Part shown: positions 1 through 12,200 of the stretch, piece after piece
Position numbering within the stretch: position 1 is the first letter of the stretch
How the letters are laid out: every line of letters begins with the position of its first letter
NCBI GenBank assembly: GCA_003342815.1
Contig: PTEX01000473.1
Span: forward strand, 62,001 to 126,000
Length of the DNA: 64,000 nucleotides
Source of the DNA: Eudromia elegans
Lineage: Eukaryota; Chordata; Aves; Tinamiformes; Tinamidae
Direction: 5' to 3'
Made by a program: the position numbers and the translations under genes
The notes under the pieces: generated by a model
What the model was told of the DNA's origin: nothing
What the model saw: only the letters and a program-made list of their open reading frames with translations
The model's database searches: none

Positions 1-2032
1 GCATATGCTGCAAATAGGAGTCTGGCTTTGGGCTACCACTACACAGAGGGTCTTGATGAACTACACAATCTATGGAAAAGAGGAGGGAAGCCGATAAAGA
101 GGTATTGAAGACTAGTCCTAGTTTGCTTTCTCTCCCAGTCTCAATTCCCCTTGAAGTTTGAGTCTGTTCATCACAAAATAAGCTGCCATGCAGGGCAAGA
201 GAAAGGAATACATTTTTAATGACAGGAAAAATCAGTATCTACCTCAATGTCTATCTTGCAAATGTTATTACCAGATTGCACTGTTTATAGTATTTTATGT
301 AGCTGTGTAAAGTCTATCCACTGGGTAGATAACACATACATACACTAACTGTTGTGTGACAAAACCAATTACATCAGTGAATCAATGAGTTCTCAAAGGA
401 GACATCCTTTGAAAGGCATCAGCCAAAATTAATATCAGACAAATAAGGCTGAATGAAGAAAAATGCCACGGCCTGCTGTAAAGCTTGTAAACTTCTTATG
501 TATCCTTTATAATAAAATAAAACAAAAAGTCTTTTTTTTCTAGAGGTCCAGTCCAACCTGAATCATTCTGTGAAAAAACCATTTATATGCCAACATAATT
601 AACAGTTCTAAGTAATTTGAAAATCAAGACTGTTCTGGTGGCAGAAACTAGATATGAATAACTGGCAGGTCTCAGAAGTCACTAAAAGGCAACTAGTTGG
701 TCCATTTATATATTGAGAAACACTTGAGACAAGTGTTTGGAAAGCTTTTAATGGCTGTTATATAGTATGTGTGCACCAGCTTGAGCTTTAAAACTTTTTT
801 AATGCTGAAGCATTATGTAGAGAATTTTGCCTATTTCATCTAAAATAAGTTTGTCTTTAATACAACTTCAACTAGCCAAAATATTTAAATTAAAAAATAT
901 ATTATGGTTAGAAAGCAATCAAGCAGTATGTAAGTACTATCACTACTACAGCTCTATTTCCCTCCATGTGCAGAGGCAGACTCCTTTTCCCCCAATAACA
1001 AAGGAAGCTCAGACTAACTTTGCTCTTTTACAAAATAAACAACAAGCTGGTCCAATAATTACGTAAAGAAGAGACCACTTGAACCTGAAAGTACTTCAGG
1101 CACAGCTGTGTCCTGCAGGACGGTGGTAAACCAGAACAATTTAGGACTCAATCCTCAGTCTTTTATATTTATGTATTCAGAGTTGAATAATTTAGTAGGT
1201 ACCTTTGTAATTGTTAATCCAAATACAAATCATAAAAAAAGCATTACACTAATAAATGCAAAGTCTCTTTGTCCTTAGTGGTCCCTCTTTCAAAAACATC
1301 AGAGGTATATTCTGCACAGGTTAAAACACCAATGATGTCCCAAAGTCTTGAAGGGGGCACCACCAAGCTAAGAGACAAGAAGCTCCAAATTCAAAGATGC
1401 TCAACAGAAAACTTTTTTGGCAAGTCTCTCTTTTGCAAGTGAAGAAACTTGAGTTATGGTTCATTTAGGGACTGTGGGAACTCATAGCACATAGGGAAAC
1501 CCAGAGTAATGCCAGTCACTTAGGATGAGCATGGAGGTGAGACTACTACAGTAAACTAGCACAACACACTGGTGTGCTCTACTAGGCAGTAATAATATTG
1601 TTGTGAAACGTTTCTGTTATGCTCAAGAAAACCAATTAGTTGGAGATTGTTCAGTTAGAAAGGCAGCATCAGATCGAGACATGTTTTAGCACTAGCTTGT
1701 TAGGAGTCAGCCAAGACTTCCATTTTCTATTCTAAAATCCATCCAAAAGATGAAGGATACAGATGTTATGCTTAATCTCACAGAAAAATCACACTATTTT
1801 TTGCAAAGAGTGAACAAAATCAAATAACCTTTTCATCTAGAAAGTTGTATTTTTCTTCGCATATAATTCTTAATGTACAATTGTATAAATATTCATAGAA
1901 TTGTTGAATAAATAATCTGCTGTATTTACAGGCCATGTGTTCTGATGTGTTTTGGCCTTGTATTGTAATAGAAACTCCTAGGAGAAAGTCTCTAAGCATT
2001 AGAGAAAACCATCTTTCAATATCAAGGAGATG

Positions 2033-2075
<43 letters not shown>

Positions 2076-3099
2076 TAACAACAACAACAACAACAACAAC
2101 AATAATGTGCTTTATAATGATGTACTATAATCAGCATCATTAGTTCAGGAGGAAATAAATAATTCAGAGTAGGTGCACAACTCAGTGCGATAAGTAAAAC
2201 CTAGGGTACATTTTTTAATAATACAGATAAAAAATAATATTGAGGAGTAGCTTATTAACTGAGTATCATTCCTGTTCTGAATAAATAAATAAAGGAAGGA
2301 TTCTTTCCCCAAACTATAAAAGAAAATGTAAATAAAGATAATATCACAGAATAATATCAGAGAATACCTTAATAAATATAAATTGCAGCATTTCTTTATA
2401 GCTGAGTGTTTGGCTTTATAATCTTAACAGTCTCGTGAAACAGCTTCTGCCAGTATCTTTATTATATTTTTATAATGTCTAGTTATTTCATTAATGAATA
2501 AAATAGAGCAACTTCTAAGCTACTAGTCCACAGTATATACTTATAAGTATATATAGTCCAGATATTTATAAAAAATAGATGGACAGACATATTTGTCCGC
2601 ATATATGGATATTTATATGTATACAAACAAATATATATCAATATACACATACACATCAAGATATCTTAGAAGGACAGCCTTGCTCCTAAAAGACTGAAAG
2701 AGATGTGGTTAAAATTCCAGCCCCAACCAACACTCACATCTATCTGCCACAGATTTCCATCTGCAAACTCTGGACAAGAGTATTCCTCTTTCTTTTATTC
2801 TTTGTCTTATCATTATATCAAAGCCCTGCACCACGTGACGTATGTTGTCTGAGACAGTGGAACTAGCATTAGCAATACATATGCAAGAAAAACAAAGAGC
2901 ATGCTTTCTGAAGTCAGTTCTTGCCAAGATGCCTGTCTTAATGATCATATACTGATTTTTAATCCACGAAATCTAGCGTACACGTAGCTGCTGCAAGATA
3001 TAGTCTCTTATTACTTTTCGGAGGTGGTTATATTTTCTTTTCAACCAAATATTGATAAAATTAAAAGCAAAACACAGATAACAGGTAAAATTATTCTAC
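1..3099 (-). other. ASCC3: ASCC3 intron, partial (3' side of window)
   Basis: AT-rich sequence between the motif IV exon and the window edge. It holds an AAT/AAC microsatellite at 2035-2106 and short TA-rich patches near 2530-2660. I looked on the minus strand for the expected next exon (the segment with the second cassette's 'GMHHAGL' motif) and saw no match. Confidence 0.8.
2035..2106 (+). repeat. AAT/AAC compound microsatellite
   Basis: Twelve perfect AAT units at 2035-2070 change into mostly AAC units to 2100, ending AATAAT. On the minus strand it creates a run of tyrosine and cysteine codons in a spurious open frame. Confidence 0.97.
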
Positions 3100-3242
3100 C
3101 TCTCTTTCGTCCATCTTCAGCCATTGTTTTGGATCATCCTCAGTGGCTAAGAAAGCAATCAGATCCAAGGCAGTAAGCCGTGTTTGACGTCTGGACGACA
3201 CAAAAATTAGAACAGGCTTGGCTGGAGAATGGCTCCGAATAG
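3100..3242 (-). CDS. ASCC3: ASCC3 exon: cassette 2 motif IV
   Basis: A 143-nt exon (2 nt plus 47 codons), acceptor CTCAACAG, donor GTAGAA. It encodes [40 protein letters not shown], and ends WLKMDERE. '[17 protein letters not shown]' is motif IV at the start of RecA2 of the second cassette. The open frame runs on through GTAGAA, but those bases fit the splice donor and the predicted next exon should begin ME. No further ASCC3 exon was recognised between here and position 1. Confidence 0.96.
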
Positions 3243-6200
3243 CTGTTGAGAAAAACAGACCTTGAGAGCGAGGCCCCTTGATGACACAAAGCATGACTGA
3301 GCTCTGCAACACCAAAATCTGCAGCAGTAAAACATGTGCCTGGTCTCTCTTTGGCTTGCTGGGTACAACTAAGCCCACTCAAAATCAAAAATCATGTAAC
3401 TGTGCTTAGGTGAGTCTGACTTTGCCCTCCTACTGTGGCACTGGTCACAGCTCTAAGAGTTTAAGAGAAGTGGTTAGAAAAAAAACCACCACAAAACCTG
3501 ACAAGCTTCTGGACCACAAAGCCTGTGCATATCTCTCAGCCTATCTCAGTCACATCTTCCTCCCGTATTATAGCAAAGCACCAGGGGACAAAGATGCATG
3601 TTCCTGGCTGACCCAGCGCACGGACTGCATCAATGTTAAGTCTGCCTACAATAGACTGCTCTGCGATACCAAAAAAGAAAAAAAAAAAAAAAAGGTGCAA
3701 AGACTAGGCCTTTTTAGGCTAGAAAGGGAAGTTTCAACAGTTGCTGTGCAAGATGAAGGAGCTCTGCTTCTGTTGAGTGCCAATTAGTCTGAAATACTTA
3801 GGACATTTTACATTTAATACATTTTAGCCTGCTTATAAAAGCTTTTTCTTGCTAAGCCTGGGCTCGAAGTTTCAGATTGCAACAAAATTCTTATAGTCTC
3901 AGGAGAAAGAGTTGCAATGGAAATGCTAAAATAACCATGACTATAACATATCAAACGAGTGAGGAAAAAACCCCTCAACAAATCATTTGTCTGCAGATTT
4001 TCTAATATCGTCAAGTATAGAGTTGTAGGCAGAGTTTCATACACTCTCTCCTAATCTGATATGAACCCATTTTATGTGTGTTTTTTCTCATGTAATCCTC
4101 ATTGTACCAAACAATTTTACGCATTCATTGTTAATTTATGAAAACCATTTCATACTATCCACACCGCATTCTGTCTCTCAAATCATGAATACTACTCTGC
4201 CTGTGTGCCTGCAAATATCCACTCATTATACTAGTGAAATTATTGAAATAGGCAGGAAAATTCATGTGCATTTATACTTTACAATTATTGATGCCAATAT
4301 ATCTATGTATTTTAAAAGCCCAGCATCTCATGGATTTTTGTCGCTTCAGGAACAGGTGTGGCAGAACAGCCCAAGACAGATTTATTGTTCATTAGTGTTT
4401 TTGTACAATGCTCTTGTGGAGGTGTAAATAATCTGAGCTGTCAAGATTGGTCTCTAGTCCACAATCAATACTTTTCTTCTGTCATAAGGCTAATTAAAGC
4501 AGCTAAAAAGTCACCTCACAAATGTCACCTCACAATCAACAGCAGATCACGTTACAAAATTTATTTTGGAGGTTACTTTTCATTGATATAATAAATATTC
4601 CTTATGTAACCAAAACAAAACATGTTCCAATAAAATATGGGTTTTTCTTAAACCTGTCCTTCTTGCCAGCTTTGTTAAGAATAAAAAACTGAAAACAGAA
4701 GCATATCTGGATACACTGCAAATTTTGAATTTTATGGTTATTGCTCTGAAATGAGAATTATGTGAGGCTAGCCTGACTTGCAACTTCTGTGCACAATTTT
4801 TTAATGCTTTCATACAGTGGTCCATATGAAAATACCTCAGCAGATTAATATGAATGGCTTTATTACATTTTTATAGAGAGGTTGTGGAGTCTCCTTCTTT
4901 GGTGATATTCAAAACCCACTAAGAGAAAACACATTTTAATTCCCTTTCATTAGCACTAATTTCAATCTTCTGTTCTAGGCGCATTACATTCCACTGCTAT
5001 ATGTTACATTTGCAGCATATTTGCATGTTACAGACAAATGGCTTTGGCTCATTAGCAGAAGCAGATTCTTCCCATACATGCCAGGAGAACATATAGTAAC
5101 ACATGTTGTAAATGTGTTGCAAATTAACTGTGCAAAGTGCTCAGAATCATTCTTTCTTTCACCAAAAGCTGTTGCTTACCTTGAAAAGCAGGTTTGTTCA
5201 TGCTGGCCATGCGAGGACAGTAGTGCTGGCCAGGGAAACCCTGAATGTGCACTTCCAGAGGCACCGGGCGCACTGATGGTCGGAAGTTGAACAAACCCAT
5301 CTACAAGCAAGCATATTTGTTTTCAGGTTTAATCTTGAATTATCTTTCAGTTTTCCTGCAGCACAAACACGTACCGGTCTTCAGAAATGTTTTTCCTACC
5401 TGATTTATATTTAGCCAGTCGGCAAGGTCTCTGGCATTTGCTAATGCAGTGGATAAACCAACCACTCTTACTGGCTTCTCTGTGTGAGATGAGATGAAGT
5501 TAGTTCGAGACACAATAACTTCCAGTACTGGGCCTCTTTCATCCCCTAGTAAAATAAAAGTTCATTTAGAAAAGGAGAAAAATGACAAGTTTTGCATGTC
5601 AAAAAGTACATTCAGGTCATAAATATGAGTATTTTTTTTCAAATTTAGCAACATTTCTGATTAAAACCATACGTACCTAATAGATGGATTTCATCTATGA
5701 TAAGGATGGAGACTTTCTGAACATAGCTCCTGTTCTGCCAGCTTCTGCTCACCCCATCCCACTTTTCTGGGGTAGTAACAATCAGGTCAGCTTGGGCGAT
5801 AGCTCTCATATCGGGAGTCACATCTCCTGTCAACTCTACAACCCTGTAACGGAGTAGGACACTTTTTCAGACAAAGTTAAACTTGTTTTTGTGAATATTT
5901 AGAACATATTGGATCAGGAGTATTCAAACATTAAATCCTGAATGAGAGAAAAAGAATTAAACAAATTTAGTTTGGTTTTGGTCACATGCTTCTAGCAAGA
6001 TTTTCATAATCATTTTAAGTAAATAAAACTGGCTGTTTTCTCCGCAAATATTGTTTAAATACCAAACACCTTAGCAATACTACAGAAGACAGATGAGTGA
6101 GAATACAAAACCCCAACTATCCTTATATTCCTTATTCAAAATGTATGATCTGAATCATAGCCTCCTGCCACGGGCAGCTAGAAGCTTTCTGAAACAACAA

Positions 6201-9200
6201 GGTTGCTGCATGCTGTTCTGTATAGATCCCTGCTTTGAATAACGAGGTTAGATTGCAGTGTACCTGCATTTATTGGTGAAGGTCCATGAGGACTGCAGCA
6301 GAAATTATCCTGGGGACATTTCTGGGGAAGATTAACAGAGTTTTCTTTGCCCCAGTTGTTTGCCTTATTATGCTGTTGATTTCTATAAGCAGCATTTAAG
6401 ATGATCCATGATTTTAGGCTTAAGTTATAGAACTGTTGATACTTACAGGACACATTTTGATATACCTAGTATATCCAATGGAAATTCCACAAAGTAGTGC
6501 TTATTTACAATCAACATTTAAGTCGCAAGTAATAGAGTTGCAAAATTGTTTGCAAAGGAAATATTCCCTGAAAATATCTTAAAATAATTATTAATTTAAA
6601 ATTAATATATATTTTTCATTATAATCATATAATTATATAATATTTTTAATTTATAATAATTTAATTCACCCTCATAATCCATTAATAAAACTCTCTCTCC
6701 CCGATACTGCTGACTAATAAGGCAGTGCTATGACAATAGCAGGAGTCTCTTGTAGTTTGGTGTACACAGAACATCTTTTTCCATTGAAATCTATTGCACT
6801 TTTTGAGCTATAACCTACACAAAACTGTAAGTAAGAAAGGCCCTAAATAATGCATTCTATGAGTGTAATTTTTGGCTCAGAGGAAATATATTTTCAGAAT
6901 TAATTGGATTGATAGACATTGTATAAGTGATGGCTGAACTCCAACATCTTATAGATCAGCAAGGAATTCATGTGTCTAGGGAGTAAAAACATATCTTTAA
7001 TTTATAGATGAAGGCTAATACATGAATACGAGTACACAGTTCATGCAACTTAAATGAGATATTCTCTAATGGAGGTTTCAACAGAAAGCTTATTTTGAAT
7101 TGCAATTTCAATGTCCAAGGATACTTCAGAGAGAAATCTGATCTTCATATATGTTATGCTACCAAGTTAGGAGAATAAAAACAGCTGAGTATCAAAGTAT
7201 AGGCCTTTTTTAGTTTTTTTTTTTTTTTTTTTCCCTACCACTATGATGAATGTGGAGAGAGCTTCTTCTTTTTTTTTTTTTAAACTATTAGAAATTTGGA
7301 GGATAATATACAATCAAATCTACTTTGAAATAGCCAGAAGTATTCTACAGAATTCATTCAAACTTGATGACTTATTCTTTTGCTTCTTATTTCTCTGATT
7401 AGGTAAGAAGAAACATACTTTTTACCAAGTTTTTCTTCAATCCTAACTTTCCAGTCCTCAATTCTCTCACGAACGAGTGCTTTTAAAGGTGCAATGTACA
7501 CAGCCTGTAGAAAACAAAACCAAAAAACTCCATAAAACACAAGTTGAAATGATAACATTTATTAAAATGCACCAATGAACAAACAGATTTATTTAAGGCT
7601 TGTAAGAATTAAACAAGCTCATTATCTGTAAAAGATTAAGGCATGAGTTCACTAAGTAACCTACAACAGGATTCTAATTAAAATAGACTTAACATTTTAA
7701 AATTTTGCTCTGTTCCCTGAGCTATTAACAGGCAAAATGAATTAAGAAACCCAAAAATGATTTATTGAAATGGAAGCACTTAGGAAACCATTTCAAAAAA
7801 AACAAAGGCTATAAAACTTAAAAGTTCACATTCTAGAACAGAAATAATGAGAGACTCTAGGAACTAATATCTTACCTGATTTCTAGCTATGTAATTTAAT
7901 TATTAAAACAATACAAATTAAATTTAAAAGCTGATTATCTTCAGTAAAATGTCACAATATTTTCCTCAAAGCAGCCCACTTTGTAGGGGGGATATGTCCC
8001 TCCTGACGCACAGACACGGTATTTATTTCCACACTTATGATTAAATATTCTGAAGCTTGATGTGCATTGGAAGGAAAAAAACTACTACATGAAGAATTCA
8101 TATACAATTTTAAAGTTGTTCAGCCAGGTTTTTTGCATTATTGAAACTTAAAAGAAGACATGCCTTTAACCATTGCCTAATTCTACATCTAAAAGATGAA
8201 CTAAAAATGTATCTCTCTTGTTCATCTCAAGGTAGATTAACATATTAAATGGAGATACTGATATTTCAAAGATGGATAAAGGATTTCCGTATATGGTTTC
8301 CGTTAATTTCAAAGGTCACTCTGGTTAAATCTCACAGGCAGATACAAATATTGTTTCCAAAGATATTAAAGCTGCCTGGATGACAAGATGGCTAAGTCAA
8401 GATACAGACATATTTTTACTTTGAATACAAAGGTGGTGAACTGCTTAGTTTGTGGACAACTTGTTCTAAGAAAACAGAAAGATTGGCTGGAACAGAGAAT
8501 TGGTCTGTAATGATTAATCGCAACTTGTCTGTTATAAAGGGAGAGACTGAGCTAAATGTCTTTGTATGGCGGCCAGTAATAGCTGTGCAACAGGACTACT
8601 GCTAGTAGAAAAAAATTAAGCAAAAAGAACCAAAAGTTCTTAGAAAACATTAATGCACATAGCTACAGAAAAGGAAAGTCAATATGCCTAGATGGCCTAT
8701 TTTTAGATTTAACTCCAATCCTACACTAATCAACATATACATATAAGTTGATATAAAAGCATAATGTACATCATGCGGTACCATTTTGTACCATGCATGC
8801 GTAAATGTGAGAAAGCAAAATTCAATTTGCTACAGCACTTCAACACTTTTGGAATACTTAAAAAGATACCTATACTGAATGCTATTATCAAATTCATTTT
8901 ACAAACCTTTGATGTGGGATATTTGTTAAAAACTCTAAAAATGGCTAATTCAGCCGCAACAGTCTTTCCAGAACCTGTAGGTGCTCCAAGAAGTACATTA
9001 CAGTCTGTGTGATAAAGCGTGTGAAATATCTGGGTTTGGATAGGGTTGAAATGTGTGAACTTGTACAGGACTTCATACTCTCGATGTCCCAAGGCTGTGA
9101 CAGGCAAGGGCTGAAGATCGAGGAGCTCTAAAACACAAAAAAATCATGAATTCATGACAGTAGAGGCCATCATCCAACACATTTTATTATGAAACTGCGT

Positions 9201-12200
9201 TAGCAAGTGGCAAATTGCTTTACTTAAGTTCCTATGACATGTAGCCCTCATTTCAGACATTGTTAATTGTGATAAGGAATAGGGAAAAGCTAAGTTAATT
9301 CATGTTACTATTTTGACAGCCTTGAAACCAGTTATTTCCATAAGTTAACCTTTTTCTTAAAGCTGCTTCTTTTTTTAAGCCAGTTGCAATAAACCCCAAA
9401 CTCACTAGATTATATATTCTTATATATAATTCTTATGTTATGCAGATTCTTATGTTAACTGAATGTGGACTCACAAGATAACATAGTCTGCCTACTTCAC
9501 ATATGAGAAAAAAAAAATCTGTATAAGAAAGATCCATTGAGTTTTTTAGGTCAATGAAATAAATCAGAGGGCACAACTAACTTTGACTTCTACTTCTTTA
9601 AAAATGTAGTCAAAGGTACAATCTCAATGAACAAACAGCCCTTCAATATACAATTCTTGGTATATCTTGAGGGCATCTGCTATCCAAACAATTAGAGATT
9701 GTGGAATTTGGAAGATGATATATATAACCAGATTGGATCTGGAATCCTACCAAATTAAGGAGACTGCAGTGATTCTGTTACGCAGATGCTATCTTTGAAG
9801 TTTTTTTTTTTCTCTCTTCCTTTTTGTGGATGGAGGTCTCATTGTCTTTCAGGGTGCTTCATATTAAGGTACGATATGGGAGTCATAAAATCTACTGAGG
9901 CAATGATGCCTAATATTATTCACATGCTTTTCTCTGATATCTTATGGCTGTTTTATCATTCCCACTAAAACTCTGACTCCTTGGGCTCTGTTGAGGAGAA
10001 AGAAGGTTTTTTGCCTAGCAGGGCCTCTATGTACTTCATTGTTGAGTGGGAACCAGATGGGAATTGAAATCAATTACCATAAATCCTAGAGGTTCCATAA
10101 CTGGTGATGTGTAAATATCTTTCTGTTTCTTCTGAATAGTAGTCAGTGATCAGTCAATTAGATAAAAAGGTTACACATGCTTTTCCAGACAGTGTAGGTA
10201 CAGTATAACAATAGCTAAACACTTCACAAACACATGTGAATTTATGCATGCCAAAGGACAACACCGTAGGAGAACTGCCTATTTCTGAAAGCACTCACTT
10301 CACAGACTGCTAGATGAGCCAAATGTGATTACAGAGGAAAGGTTTTACAATGACATCAGGCACAATGAATGTATAAAGCAATTTATGTAACCAGGAAAAA
10401 AAAAAAAGGAAAGAACACCAACATATGCTTCTGTGCCAAGNNNNNNNNNNNNNNNNNNNNNNNNNGAAAGGGAGGGGAGACCATGACTTATCAGCAGTCC
10501 GGAGACATTCAGTATGGTAATAGTGCTTTGCCATGATTCATTCATTTTAATTTTTTAAAAAAGTAAAATGTTTAATATTTTTGTAATTTTAACTGCTTAT
10601 GCTTTGTCTTTGCAGAATGCCATTCAGATTTCAAGGATCCAGTCTACCTTAATTTTGAACTAGTGTAGAAGATATAAGAAGCTTACAAGTACTCAGATAA
10701 CACAAAGCATAGAGATTTGGCTAATTTTATACAATGGCTTCAATTTTGCTATGGTTTATACTGAATCGGGGGTAAGCCAAAAGCTGGTATTACACTGTGA
10801 GAAAATAAGCTGCTTTTTAATCGAGAGTTCAAGGTAGTAAATCATTCAGAGTTTTAGAATTAGTGAAGTAATGCTGTCAATAATACAAACATGTGACAGA
10901 AAGTGAATATCCATGCACCTTCCTATAATTAAGTAGGAGTTAGAGATTTATTGCATTATCCCGAAGAAAATCTATATGTACACGATGCATTGAAATGAAA
11001 TGATGAGATCTGAAACTACCTGTGTGTGGTGGGTGTCTCTCTGGAAGAATCAAATGCTGGAAGTTGATGATGCAGACAGCCTCTGCTCCCAACCATCTAT
11101 CAGACACAGCGCGGATGTAGTATTGAGAAGGCAGAGGTTCAAAAATCGGAATGGTGAACACGAGCAGTTGAGGTTCTTTAGTAATGACCTAGTATAAAAA
11201 TTGTGCAGAGAGTAACTACAGGACAGACAAACCAATAACTAAAATCATACACTTTGCCATAGTTTGATATGCATTACAAACACAAAGCAGTGACGTACAC
11301 GTGCAGCTTCAAGTGCAGAACATTCACTTGTCTGTATAAAACATCTCTGCATTGAAAACGGATTTTGATTCCATGGACTTCAAAATATAAGCATAAAACT
11401 CCTCTTCATGCTTTTTTTAACAGACAAAACCATTACAAGCTTTTTTTCACTTATCTTTTTCCTCTGAAAATAAATGTCCCACCAAAGGAGGAGGAAAGAA
11501 TGCAGCATCTGAGATTAGAAACATTTTTGTGGAAGCCCAAGCTTATTACAAACACCTAAAAATAAAAGGGCTGCTACTGATTTGAAAATCTCATCAGGTC
11601 AAAATGTTTACCATTACAAATTCCCCCTTCATTATTTTTGCCTTACTGTGATATTCTGAATAAAATCTGTTACCTGTTTTTTCTGAATGATGAAGTACTC
11701 TGAATGATAAATGTGATCATTAGTAGGATCTTCTACCCATATCCACCAGGGCTCTCCAACAGTGCCATGTACCTTTAAGAGAAGCAAAGATAACCATGTA
11801 GTAGATTCTCAAGATTTGTCAAATATAATGGGAAATATTTCTCTGTGCTCCAGTCTTTCAAAGGAATATACAAAATAAAAAAAAGAAACTGGAGAGAAGA
11901 GTCACCTAACACTTCTAATTAGAAGAGTCTAATTAAAGATTATGTTAATGTACATATAATATCCATGGGCATGATATAACTGATAGCCTGAACTCCCAGG
12001 GCTTCTTACAGCCTTGAAAAACAATTCCTTACAGCCCTTGAAAAACAATTCCTTCCTTTTCCTCCTTGCACTTCCGTCTCCAGCTTCTGTGCAGTGGAGG
12101 ATGCCAGCTGCTGTCCAGGGCTCATTTTTCAGACAAATACAGTTGCATTTTCTTAAGGAAAAGACGGATACTGAATCCTGACACTCCTCTCCTTCTTTCC

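Noticed and set aside
1820-2140. 106-codon minus-strand open frame
   Set aside because: Open only because the AAT/AAC microsatellite reads as tyrosine and cysteine codons.
3410-3787. 125-codon plus-strand open frame
   Set aside because: Intronic, no recognisable domain, ends in an A-run derived lysine stretch.
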